A stretch of DNA of 64,000 nucleotides from an uncultured Draconibacterium sp. (GTDB taxonomy: Bacteria > Bacteroidota > Bacteroidia > Bacteroidales > Prolixibacteraceae): NCBI RefSeq assembly GCF_963676815.1, contig NZ_OY781365.1:3568501-3632500 (forward strand), written 5' to 3'. Under the pieces are notes generated by a model that did not search any database, was not told where the DNA came from, and was given only the letters and a program-made list of their open reading frames with translations. This document shows positions 41,331 through 49,648 of the stretch, piece after piece (position 1 is the stretch's first letter; every line of letters begins with the position of its first letter). A program made the position numbers and the translations under genes.

Positions 41331-42275
41331 ATGCAAAACAAAACATACAGCTGGGGACACGACAGGCGATACAACGATTTTCCAACTTATTTCAGAATGC
41401 TTTTTTCGGAGCGGGTACAAAAAGTATCGGTTGATGCCGGTTTTACCTGCCCGAACCGCGACGGTACAAAAGGTACCGGCGGATGCGCTTATTGCAACAA
41501 TAAAACCTTTAAACCCACTTATTGCAACCTGGAAAACAGCGTGACCAGCCAGGTTGAGAAAGGTATTGCTTTTTTTGCTAAGAAATACAAGTCGATGCGG
41601 TTTTTGGCCTATTTTCAGGCCTATACAAATACATATGCCCCGATTGATGATTTAAAACGTTTGTACGAAGAAGCGCTGGAACATCCGAAAGTGGTTGGAT
41701 TGGTTATTTCAACGCGCCCTGATTGTATTTATCCTGATTTGCTGGATTACCTTGAAGAACTCAGCCAAAAAGTATATGTAATGGTTGAGTTGGGAGTGGA
41801 GTCGCACCTCGACAGAACTTTGGAAAGCATTAATCGCGGACACTCCTATGCCGAAGCTGTTTGGGCGATTGAGGAAACCGCAAAACGTGGCATAAATAAT
41901 TGTGCGCATATGATTCTTGGTTTACCCGGCGAAACTCGTGACGAACTGCTGGATCAGGCCAAAACGATTTCGAAATTACCGATGAAAAACTTAAAGTTAC
42001 ATCAGCTTCAAATTCACAAAAAAACGCTGCTCGAAAAACAGTTTCTGCAGTATCCTGAAAGTTTTAAACTTTACACGGCCGATGAATACATTGATCTGGT
42101 AATCGATTATTTAGAGCTATTAAATCCCAAAATTATTGTAGAACGTTTTATCAGCCAGGCACCTCCCGAAATGCTGATCGCCCCAAAGTGGGGATTAAAG
42201 AACTTTGAATTTGTTGCCAAAGTAGAAAAACGCCTAAAAGAGCGTGATACGTGGCAAGGAAAACACTTTGTTTAA
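41331..42275 (+). CDS. Radical SAM protein, TIGR01212/YhcC family
   Basis: A 314-residue radical SAM protein with the family's early start (MQNKTYSWGHDRRYNDFPTYFRMLFSERVQKVSVDAGFTCPNRDGTKGTGGCAYCNN), where the Fe-S Cys motif is CPNRDGTKGTGGCAYC, longer than the usual CxxxCxxC and typical for this group. Further segments are RFLAYFQAYTNTYAP, LVISTRPDC, VMVELGVESHLDRTLESINRGHS and HMILGLPGETRDELLDQA. The reaction is not known; YhcC is suspected of tRNA or protein modification. It is a single gene, convergent with the DUF3857 pair. Confidence 0.93.
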   Translation: MQNKTYSWGHDRRYNDFPTYFRMLFSERVQKVSVDAGFTCPNRDGTKGTGGCAYCNNKTFKPTYCNLENSVTSQVEKGIAFFAKKYKSMRFLAYFQAYTNTYAPIDDLKRLYEEALEHPKVVGLVISTRPDCIYPDLLDYLEELSQKVYVMVELGVESHLDRTLESINRGHSYAEAVWAIEETAKRGINNCAHMILGLPGETRDELLDQAKTISKLPMKNLKLHQLQIHKKTLLEKQFLQYPESFKLYTADEYIDLVIDYLELLNPKIIVERFISQAPPEMLIAPKWGLKNFEFVAKVEKRLKERDTWQGKHFV

Positions 42276-42279
42276 CCGG

Positions 42280-44229
42280 CTATATTTTTTTGAGCACTAT
42301 CTTCTCATTTCCTCTTTTAACTATTTCATTAAAATAGAATTTAATTTTTGCATAATCATCAGCTTCATAAACTGATTCTTTAAAATCTGTCATTAACACA
42401 ACTTTAATTCGATTTTCCTTTTGTTCAACTGAATAATCGAGTCCAAAGAGATTGTTATTAATCTTATAATCTTCAGGTTTATGATCGAGTTCATATCCTT
42501 CGGGAATAATAATAGTTGAAGTTAAAATTCGCTTCGTAGGATATGTCATATCAATAGGATATGACCTTGATGGTTGATTTAATGGGTTGTCTTCAATGGC
42601 TTTGTCTAAAAATGGATTAATGTATGTTTTGTCTGCGATTTGTTCCGGCGACATTGTTAATTCATATTCGTACCGAACCTCTTTATTTTTGTTTGATACT
42701 TCAGCAAATACCGCATTTTCTATTTTATAATTCTCATTTTCAAGGTATTCTTTAAGTTTTTTCTGGTCTTTGCCAATAATATCTTTTAATCGAAAGGCCA
42801 TATATTCAGAAGAAAAGGATTTTACTTTTACGTTTGAGGTCTTTTTAGTTATATCAATTTCAAAATCATAGGCCAAAGTTGAGGGGAACTTACACTGTAA
42901 GCCAATCCATTTTACATTTTCGTCTGGAGTTACAAGCAAACCTTGATCGTTAATGCATCGCGACGGAATTCTATCATAAGCTACATCCACATCTGTTGCA
43001 TCGCTCAATATATTTTTCCCATCGATGTTGGCCATTAATATTACATAGTTGAAATAATGGTTAAAAGGGTAATTGTTGCTTACTTTACCATTGGTTCGAG
43101 TACTAATTAATACGGGAGTAGTATTGATTCCTGCTGCACGTAATAATCCGGTTGCCAGTAAATTTATATCAGCGGCATTACCATATTGGTCTTTTAGAAT
43201 GTCCTTAGTTGACTTTGAAGCATATTTCCCATTGTGCTCGTTCCAGCTATAATTATTTTTTACGAAGTTAATTACGTATTCAAATTTTTCATTGGCAGTT
43301 TTATCCGCAAGAAGATCTAAATCTATAATTTTAGAAGCTGCTTTTTCACACTTGTTAATGTATTTGCCAAAGTCGCTATGATTTTCATATTCTTTTTTTA
43401 ATTCTGGCCAAGTGGTCATAATTTCTTCTACTCGGCCATCGGGATAATTGATCGATGCGAGTTGAAAATCAATTTTAATAATATAATCATTGATCGAAGT
43501 GATGTAATCTTCACTATTAAATGCCGGAATGTCTTTCATTGAGAACTTGTTAATAACATCATTGTATTTTGTTCCAGCAAATTCATGCGTGTATCTTTTA
43601 TCTGTATACGATTCTGTTTCAAGCGAATTTCCTGTTCTTTGGGCTAGATAAATGTATTCATAAAAGGGAATCATAGCAGCTTTATATTCACTATATATTG
43701 TGGGTATTCTACTCTGAAATTCCCAGTCTCTTAGATTAAACAGATATTGCGACGATATTTTATATCTAAATTCAATAATTGATCCTTCTTTAACGTTGGG
43801 CATTGCAACTTTTCTAATCATCCAGTAATCGTTGTAAATTTCATCGTTCCATGAATCGGCATTTAAAGGGGTACGAGTCAATTGTCCGTTTTCGAAATTG
43901 TAAGTGCATGCCTCTAAATCATATATTTTTTCAAATATATTTCCTTCGCGGTAAAATGGGATTTCAATTTCTGCGTATTCAATTCCTGCCTCTTTCAAAA
44001 TCTTGAATCGTTTAGATCGCTCAAAAATTAAATTATATCCGCTATTATTTTGAACAAAATAGGAAGAACCTTTATCATAAATAACTACAGCCTCCGCTGA
44101 TTTATCTTTTTCGTACTGTGTTAAGTCAATATCTGCTTTACTTACTTTCCCGTATTCAAACGAAAAATGTTGAGCATTTACAAGGTTGAAACAAAAGATT
44201 GTAATTAGTGTAATCAAAAGGTTTTTCAT
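42280..44229 (-). CDS. DUF3857/transglutaminase-like protein lacking the catalytic Cys
   Basis: A 649-residue exported protein (signal peptide MKNLLITLITIFCFNLVNAQ). Residues ~60-260 form the DUF3857 domain (FERSKRFKILKEAGIEYAEIEIPFY, IRKVAMPNVKEGSIIEFRYKIS) and a transglutaminase-like core follows. In the core the nucleophile region is DQYGNAADINLLATGLLRAAGI: the usual GDC is GNA, so the Cys is gone, while the His (PFNHYFNYVIL) and Asp (ILSDATD) positions are kept. The C-terminal DUF2569-like barrel is present. It overlaps the stop of its paralogue by one base. A non-catalytic role is likely. Confidence 0.9.
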   Translation of the reverse strand: MKNLLITLITIFCFNLVNAQHFSFEYGKVSKADIDLTQYEKDKSAEAVVIYDKGSSYFVQNNSGYNLIFERSKRFKILKEAGIEYAEIEIPFYREGNIFEKIYDLEACTYNFENGQLTRTPLNADSWNDEIYNDYWMIRKVAMPNVKEGSIIEFRYKISSQYLFNLRDWEFQSRIPTIYSEYKAAMIPFYEYIYLAQRTGNSLETESYTDKRYTHEFAGTKYNDVINKFSMKDIPAFNSEDYITSINDYIIKIDFQLASINYPDGRVEEIMTTWPELKKEYENHSDFGKYINKCEKAASKIIDLDLLADKTANEKFEYVINFVKNNYSWNEHNGKYASKSTKDILKDQYGNAADINLLATGLLRAAGINTTPVLISTRTNGKVSNNYPFNHYFNYVILMANIDGKNILSDATDVDVAYDRIPSRCINDQGLLVTPDENVKWIGLQCKFPSTLAYDFEIDITKKTSNVKVKSFSSEYMAFRLKDIIGKDQKKLKEYLENENYKIENAVFAEVSNKNKEVRYEYELTMSPEQIADKTYINPFLDKAIEDNPLNQPSRSYPIDMTYPTKRILTSTIIIPEGYELDHKPEDYKINNNLFGLDYSVEQKENRIKVVLMTDFKESVYEADDYAKIKFYFNEIVKRGNEKIVLKKI

Positions 44230-46088
44230 TATAAGGTTTTTTTAGTTGTAATGATGTAATATTTATTTTCGAATTCTACAATCTGCTTTAAAAAAGAGTA
44301 AAAATCTCGGTATTCTGATAATGGATATTTCCCACTATTGATAAGTAGTGATTTCGTTACCTTCACGAAATTCTTTTCAATCTTTGTGCTTATGGAATAT
44401 GTAACGTACTTGCTTTTAAAGCATTTATTGTCTGTATAGGTTTGAATTTTGTAGTTGATCGGTATTGCGTATTCTATAGTATCTTTTTCGTAAAAAGGAT
44501 AGTCAATCTGTACTGGCAAGGTTCTGTCAACTGGAGACTCTATGTTTCCAATATCAAAGGGGATAAGTCTTATTATTATGTCATTACCATAAGATTCATA
44601 AAAACTACTTGATTTAGCTGAATAATCTATCAGAGCTTTCATGGAATCTTTGAGTACTTCGTGGTTTTTAATCTCTTCCGGTTCAAATCCTTTTGTTATG
44701 AGATTTTCTCTCAATAGTTCCAGTTTATCATTGGTATTTGTTGAATTGAAAAGATTCTGTAGTGCTTCAAAAGCGACACCTCTGTATGTAATGAAAAACT
44801 CAGCCTTGCATTCATTTTTCATTTCATGTTCAATAACAACGTGGCGTTCGCATAAAACTTGATTTTTTGTTAATTCCGGAATTTTCGAGAAGAAACTTTT
44901 TTCGCCCTTAATAACAAAAGCTTCTCTGTTTTGTATAAATGTACCAATATATTCGAATGGATTATCGCTAGTGCAATCGAGCCAAAGCGTATCCCCTTTT
45001 ATTGGTACGCAAACCACAATATGGTTGGATTGCAGTGATGGAAACGAATGGTCAACTTCTTCTATAGGACTTCCGGCACTAAGTTTGGCATAATAAGATT
45101 CAATGTCAATAGTTTTAAGTAAAGACATGAAATAAATGCTTAGTGCCTTACAATCACCATAATGATTTAATGAAACATACCTTGCAGGATACGGTTTTAA
45201 ACCTCCTGTTTCAAGACTGATGTTTATATATCTGGTTTCATTTTGTACATACTCGTAAATCTTTCTAATCTTGATTTTCTGATCTTCAATGTTACTCGTT
45301 AGTTGCTCAATTGTCTTTACTTCATCATCAGGGATTTCGAATAGATCGGCTATGAGTCTTTCTTGCCAAATACCATAAGTTTTCCACGATTCAAAAGAAC
45401 CATTGATTTCAAATCTGAAATTCCGAGGTACTACCTGAACTAAGGGCACATGGTTTCTGAGAGGAGGACAAAATGACTCATCTCGTAAACTTCCATTATA
45501 ATGAACTTGCCACTTGTATAGGTATTCATTGTCAGTAGAATCTTTTTTGAATGAAGAGACAAACTTGTTTTTATAAGAAATATCGATATTTTTTCCCGCC
45601 CTAACCACCAACTCTGCATTCAATGTAGGTACATCCATGTCAAGTATTGGAATCCAATTCTCTATGAAAATAAATTCATCTTCCATTTCTTCATATTCAT
45701 AATATAAAGTATAAGGGTAAATGTGATGTTTTAATCTGAATTCTTTCACAAATTGATCCTGAAAGAAAGTACCGTTTGAAAAGTAACTTCGTTCTGAGAT
45801 GTCACTTTTCTTTAATTTCTTAACAATTTTCCCATTCTTATCTTTTATGTATGCTGTTATATTTGAAACTTTTGACAAACTCGAAAATAGAATTGCTATT
45901 TCTGCGTATTTTTCTCCTTCTCTGTTGTTAATAAGGATTTCAAAGGATTTGGTTCTGCTTAAATCGTTTTTTTTAATTGTTACAGATGTTTTCTGTTGTA
46001 GAAGAATTGCATCAATTTGTTGTGCAAAAAGTGTTTTCTGGAACAGCAGGCTGACAATTAAACAGATGTAAAATAAACTGCGCCACAT
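44229..46088 (-). CDS. DUF3857/transglutaminase-like protein with intact catalytic triad
   Basis: A 619-residue exported protein (signal peptide MWRSLFYICLIVSLLFQKTLFAQ), paralogue of the gene that follows it. Residues ~50-250 are DUF3857 and a transglutaminase core follows. Here the triad is complete: Cys in NHYGDCKALSIYFMSLLK, His in PSLQSNHIVVC and Asp in LWLDCTSDNPF. It may act as a protease or peptide-ligating/cleaving enzyme in the periplasm. The substrate is unknown; such pairs are common in Bacteroidota. A possible TATTTTTG promoter box lies at 46158-46165 on this strand. Confidence 0.9.
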   Translation of the reverse strand: MWRSLFYICLIVSLLFQKTLFAQQIDAILLQQKTSVTIKKNDLSRTKSFEILINNREGEKYAEIAILFSSLSKVSNITAYIKDKNGKIVKKLKKSDISERSYFSNGTFFQDQFVKEFRLKHHIYPYTLYYEYEEMEDEFIFIENWIPILDMDVPTLNAELVVRAGKNIDISYKNKFVSSFKKDSTDNEYLYKWQVHYNGSLRDESFCPPLRNHVPLVQVVPRNFRFEINGSFESWKTYGIWQERLIADLFEIPDDEVKTIEQLTSNIEDQKIKIRKIYEYVQNETRYINISLETGGLKPYPARYVSLNHYGDCKALSIYFMSLLKTIDIESYYAKLSAGSPIEEVDHSFPSLQSNHIVVCVPIKGDTLWLDCTSDNPFEYIGTFIQNREAFVIKGEKSFFSKIPELTKNQVLCERHVVIEHEMKNECKAEFFITYRGVAFEALQNLFNSTNTNDKLELLRENLITKGFEPEEIKNHEVLKDSMKALIDYSAKSSSFYESYGNDIIIRLIPFDIGNIESPVDRTLPVQIDYPFYEKDTIEYAIPINYKIQTYTDNKCFKSKYVTYSISTKIEKNFVKVTKSLLINSGKYPLSEYRDFYSFLKQIVEFENKYYIITTKKTL

Positions 46089-46253
46089 AAGTATGGGGTT
46101 GTTAGTTAAGTTAAATTAGTTAGTGTTTTTTAGTGTACATTTTAGGATGTTTGCTAACAAAAATAATTTTTTGAATCAGTTAAGAAAATGATTTTAAGGA
46201 TTGTATCAAATTTAGAATGTGTCTAAAGTGTTATTTAATAACAGATTTAAAAT

Positions 46254-46274
46254 CCCCGAACAATTCCCCCGGGG
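46254..46274 (-). terminator. Probable terminator of the PAS gene
   Basis: Stem CCCCG / CGGGG with an 11-base loop, followed on the minus strand by ATTTTAAAT, ten bases downstream of the PAS stop codon. Confidence 0.5.
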
Positions 46275-46283
46275 CTTGAAGAA

Positions 46284-46706
46284 TTATTTTATGGTATGTC
46301 CTGTTCGATCGTCAATAACTACTAACCTGTATTTTGTTCCATCCATTACCAAACGGTGGGTATCAATGTGCAGGTGTTTGGTTTTTACCTTGTTGTTTAT
46401 AACAAAATCGCGAATAAGTACCAACTCCGAAAGGTTTGATCCTGACAATAGATCACGCAATTGGCAGCGCTTACAAAAGCCGCCATCTTTTGCTGTAATT
46501 TTTTCGCGTTGGGTGCATCCCATAATTTCGCAAAACTCATGACCAAGAATGTCGCCCTTGGTGCTTTTCGATAGTTTTTGGAACGAGTGGTTAAAGTACT
46601 TTACTTTAAAATCGTGATCGGTCAGAAAAATGGCTTGCGGATGATGTTCAATCAATTGGTTAACCAAGTCGTTGGCCTCTTCAATTTTTTTGAATTCTAA
46701 TCTCAT
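46284..46706 (-). CDS. Stand-alone PAS protein with four conserved-looking cysteines
   Basis: A 140-residue soluble protein consisting of one PAS domain (NQLIEHHPQAIFLTDHDFKVKYFNHSFQKLSKSTKGDILGHEFCEIMGC). Four cysteines lie in the central part: C59 and C64 (FCEIMGC) and C78 and C81 (GGFCKRCQLRDLL). The pattern CX4C-CX2C is like that of redox or metal-sensing PAS domains. There is no kinase, HTH or other output domain in the same frame, so it must act on a partner. It is a single gene between two unrelated transcription units. Confidence 0.85.
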   Translation of the reverse strand: MRLEFKKIEEANDLVNQLIEHHPQAIFLTDHDFKVKYFNHSFQKLSKSTKGDILGHEFCEIMGCTQREKITAKDGGFCKRCQLRDLLSGSNLSELVLIRDFVINNKVKTKHLHIDTHRLVMDGTKYRLVVIDDRTGHTIK

Positions 46707-46846
46707 GGCACTTAAATTTAACAGGTTAGTATAATTCCCCTACGAACTCAGCTCTCTCTTGCTGATTAGGGTATAATGAAATTATGAATTATTGATCAAT
46801 ATTTCAATCAAATATGTTTTACAAGCTAAAAATTGTGGATGGTGAT

Positions 46847-47602
46847 TTAGCTGTCAACCGAGCCAAAAACTTTTTTTAGCAAACTGGTAACACGGGCAGC
46901 CGGATCTTCCCGGATTAATTTTTCTTCTGCTGCAATTTTTATGAATACACCATCAAGAGCTTTTGCCGTAAGGTAGTCTTCCAATTGAGTATCAACTTTT
47001 TCCAGTCCTGCTGTTTTTCCGATAAAAGAATCGGCCACCAGGTTCCATTTTCCTACCAGAGTGTCCCAGCTTTCTTTGGTTGAAACACCACCAACTAAAT
47101 CTTTTTCAACTGAAGTTTTGATTTTGGGTTGGTAAAGCTCAAAAAGCTGATCGTAGGTGGTTTTATGCAAATAGGAAGTTGCTGCATTGTCGTCGCCTTT
47201 TAATATTCCAACAGCATCGTTTATGGTCATACTTTTAATGCTATTTACAAAAATCGGGGCAGCCTCCTTTGCTGCGTCTTCGGCAGCACGGTTAATATGA
47301 AGCAGTACATCGTCCAGCAGTTTTTGACCTCCCGGAACTTTACCTATGTTATCTACAATAATATCAGCTTCCGGTGGCAATAATATTTTTACCAGTTCAT
47401 CTTTGTAATAGCCGTCTTGAGCCCCTAAAATACTCACCGAATTATTAGTCCCGGTAATCAACGCTTCTTTTAATCCGGCAACTATTTCTGATTGGGTTAG
47501 TGGAGTATTGCCTTCAAGCGTTTGTTGGGCAATTTGCATTACTTCTGCGCAGCCTGCCAGAAAAACAGCAAGAGCCAGGGTTAATGATCGAATAATTTTC
47601 AT
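46847..47602 (-). CDS. DUF4197 lipoprotein
   Basis: A 251-residue protein starting with a lipoprotein signal peptide (MKIIRSLTLALAVFLAGCAE, lipobox FLAGC). The mature part matches DUF4197: SEIVAGLKEALITGTNNSVSILGAQDGYYKDELVKILLPPEADII, HINRAAEDAAKEAAPIF and YFL-type helical segments followed by YQPKIKTSVEKDLVGGVSTKESWD. The family has no known function. Its start overlaps the YgiQ stop by four bases (ATGA), so it is the second gene of an operon with the radical SAM gene; a functional connection is not evident. Confidence 0.92.
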   Translation of the reverse strand: MKIIRSLTLALAVFLAGCAEVMQIAQQTLEGNTPLTQSEIVAGLKEALITGTNNSVSILGAQDGYYKDELVKILLPPEADIIVDNIGKVPGGQKLLDDVLLHINRAAEDAAKEAAPIFVNSIKSMTINDAVGILKGDDNAATSYLHKTTYDQLFELYQPKIKTSVEKDLVGGVSTKESWDTLVGKWNLVADSFIGKTAGLEKVDTQLEDYLTAKALDGVFIKIAAEEKLIREDPAARVTSLLKKVFGSVDS

Positions 47603-49458
47603 TTCGCGCCAGTATTTTGATTTTTATTGAATAGCCTTTTTACAAGGTCTTCGCGGCCTTTTGCTTTTAGGTCGCGGATAATTTTATTCCGAAACTCTTT
47701 TTTATACCAGAAAAAGAACTGGCGTTGTTGTTCTTTGGCGTTTTTATTTCGGGCCGTGTAAATTTGCTCCATCGTGTAAGGATGATAGCCTGAATAATAA
47801 ACCACGGTTGCCAGTGTCATTGGTGTGGGAGTAAAATCCTGCACCTGCTCCAACCTGAAATTCATGTCTTTAGTTTGTATCGCCAGGTTGGCCATGTCTT
47901 CGGATTTACTGCCCGGGTGGCTCGAAATAAAATACGGAATCAACTGCTGGTTGAGTTTTTCTTCCTTGTTTATTTTTATAAACTCCTGGTTCAGTTCCTC
48001 AAACAGTTTAAACGACGGTTTGCGCATAAATTTCAGCACATCGTCCGACGAGTGTTCCGGTGCCACTTTCAGCCTTCCTGAAACGTGGTGTTTAATTACT
48101 TCGCGCAGGTATTTTCGGTTATTTTGGTTTACCTCTTTGTCGTTGGTGTTTTCCAAAATCATGTCGTAACGAATGCCACTGCCAATAAAAGCTTTTTTCA
48201 CTTTCGGGTTATGTCGTACTTTTTCGTACAAATCGAGCATTGGTTTGTGGTTAATGTCAAGGTTTTTACAAACCGACGGAAAAATACATGATGGCCGTTT
48301 GCATTTTTTGCAAATCTCCTCGTGAATGCCCTTCATTTTATACATGTTGGCTGATGGGCCTCCCAAATCGGAAATGTATCCTTTAAAGTCAGGCATTTCA
48401 GTTACTTTCTCTACTTCTCTAAGTACTGATTTCTCGGAACGGCTGGCAATAAATTTTCCCTGGTGCGCTGAAATGGTACAAAAGGTACAGCCGCCAAAAC
48501 ACCCACGGTGGATATTTATGGAGTGCCGGATCATATCGTAAGCCGGAATGGCTCCTTTATTATTGTAGCGCGGATGTGGCAAACGTGTGTAAGGCAAATC
48601 GTAAATGCGGTCGATCTCCTTTTCCTTAAAAGTTGGCCACGGCGGATTAACAACTACTTTTCTGTCGCCAATTCGTTGCACCAGCTTTTTTGCCTCCATT
48701 TTGTTCGATTCCTCTTCGATGTGCATAAAGTTTCGGGCAAACTCTTTCTTTTCCTGTAAACAGGTATCGTGTGATGCCAGTTCCAATTCATCCCAGTTCT
48801 TTTTGGTGGCATAGGTTTCATCAGCACCAACCATAAAAACGGTTTGTGGAATGGTTGTTAAACTCTCGATTGGAATACCACGCTTTACCAGTCGGGCAAA
48901 ATCTACAATCGATTTTTCGCCCATTCCGTAAAACAGCAGATCGGCTTGCGTATCGGCCAAAATCGATGGCATTAATCGGTCCGACCAATAATCGTAATGT
49001 GTTAACCGGCGTAACGACGCTTCAATTCCTCCAAGTACCAGCGGCACATCCGGATACAGTTCTTTTAATATTTTCGAGTAAGTGATAGTGGCGTAATCCG
49101 GACGTTTCCCAATTTGGCCGCCGGGCGTGTATGCATCATCAGATCGTTTGCGTTTTCCGGCAGTGTAATGATTCACCATCGAGTCCATGTTTCCAGCCGT
49201 TACTGCAAAAAACAGGTTGGGTTTCCCCAGCTTTTTAAAGTCTCGTAAATCATCGGTCCAGTTGGGTTGCGGAACAATTGCTACGCGCAAACCTTCGGCA
49301 TCAAGCACGCGGCCAATAACGGCTGCTCCAAACGATGGATGGTCGATGTAAGCGTCGCCGGTAAATAAAATAACATCCAGCTCCTCCCAGCCCATTTGTT
49401 TTACTTCCTTCTTCGATGTGGGGAGCCAGTCTGTAATATGTAGTTTGTTTTCTGTCAT
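47599..49458 (-). CDS. YgiQ-family radical SAM protein
   Basis: A 619-residue protein of the UPF0313/YgiQ family: PTSKKEVKQMGWEELDVILFTGDAYIDHPSFGAAVIGRVLDAEGLRVAIVPQPNW at the N-terminus, the PDYATITYSKILKELYPDVPLVLGGIEASLRRLTHYDYWSD segment, and the radical SAM Cys motif CFGGCTFC in SINIHRGCFGGCTFCTISAHQG. A second Cys-rich stretch (ICKKCKRPSCIFPSVCKNL) could hold an auxiliary cluster. The biochemical role is not established. It is the first gene of an operon with DUF4197. Confidence 0.95.
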   Translation of the reverse strand: MTENKLHITDWLPTSKKEVKQMGWEELDVILFTGDAYIDHPSFGAAVIGRVLDAEGLRVAIVPQPNWTDDLRDFKKLGKPNLFFAVTAGNMDSMVNHYTAGKRKRSDDAYTPGGQIGKRPDYATITYSKILKELYPDVPLVLGGIEASLRRLTHYDYWSDRLMPSILADTQADLLFYGMGEKSIVDFARLVKRGIPIESLTTIPQTVFMVGADETYATKKNWDELELASHDTCLQEKKEFARNFMHIEEESNKMEAKKLVQRIGDRKVVVNPPWPTFKEKEIDRIYDLPYTRLPHPRYNNKGAIPAYDMIRHSINIHRGCFGGCTFCTISAHQGKFIASRSEKSVLREVEKVTEMPDFKGYISDLGGPSANMYKMKGIHEEICKKCKRPSCIFPSVCKNLDINHKPMLDLYEKVRHNPKVKKAFIGSGIRYDMILENTNDKEVNQNNRKYLREVIKHHVSGRLKVAPEHSSDDVLKFMRKPSFKLFEELNQEFIKINKEEKLNQQLIPYFISSHPGSKSEDMANLAIQTKDMNFRLEQVQDFTPTPMTLATVVYYSGYHPYTMEQIYTARNKNAKEQQRQFFFWYKKEFRNKIIRDLKAKGREDLVKRLFNKNQNTGAK

Positions 49459-49648
49459 TTATCTAATTTGTAACCCTATAACAAATAAAGTTCAAATATG
49501 ATTAAAAAAATATTCTTAGTGCTCAAATTGCTCGTTTTAGCTCAAAAGTGCAACTCTAAAATAATTACATAGTATTATTAAGGTAACGGTGTTAATTCAA
49601 AAAACCTTTTATTTTTGTAATAATCTGAGTTCGATTTAATAGTAATCA

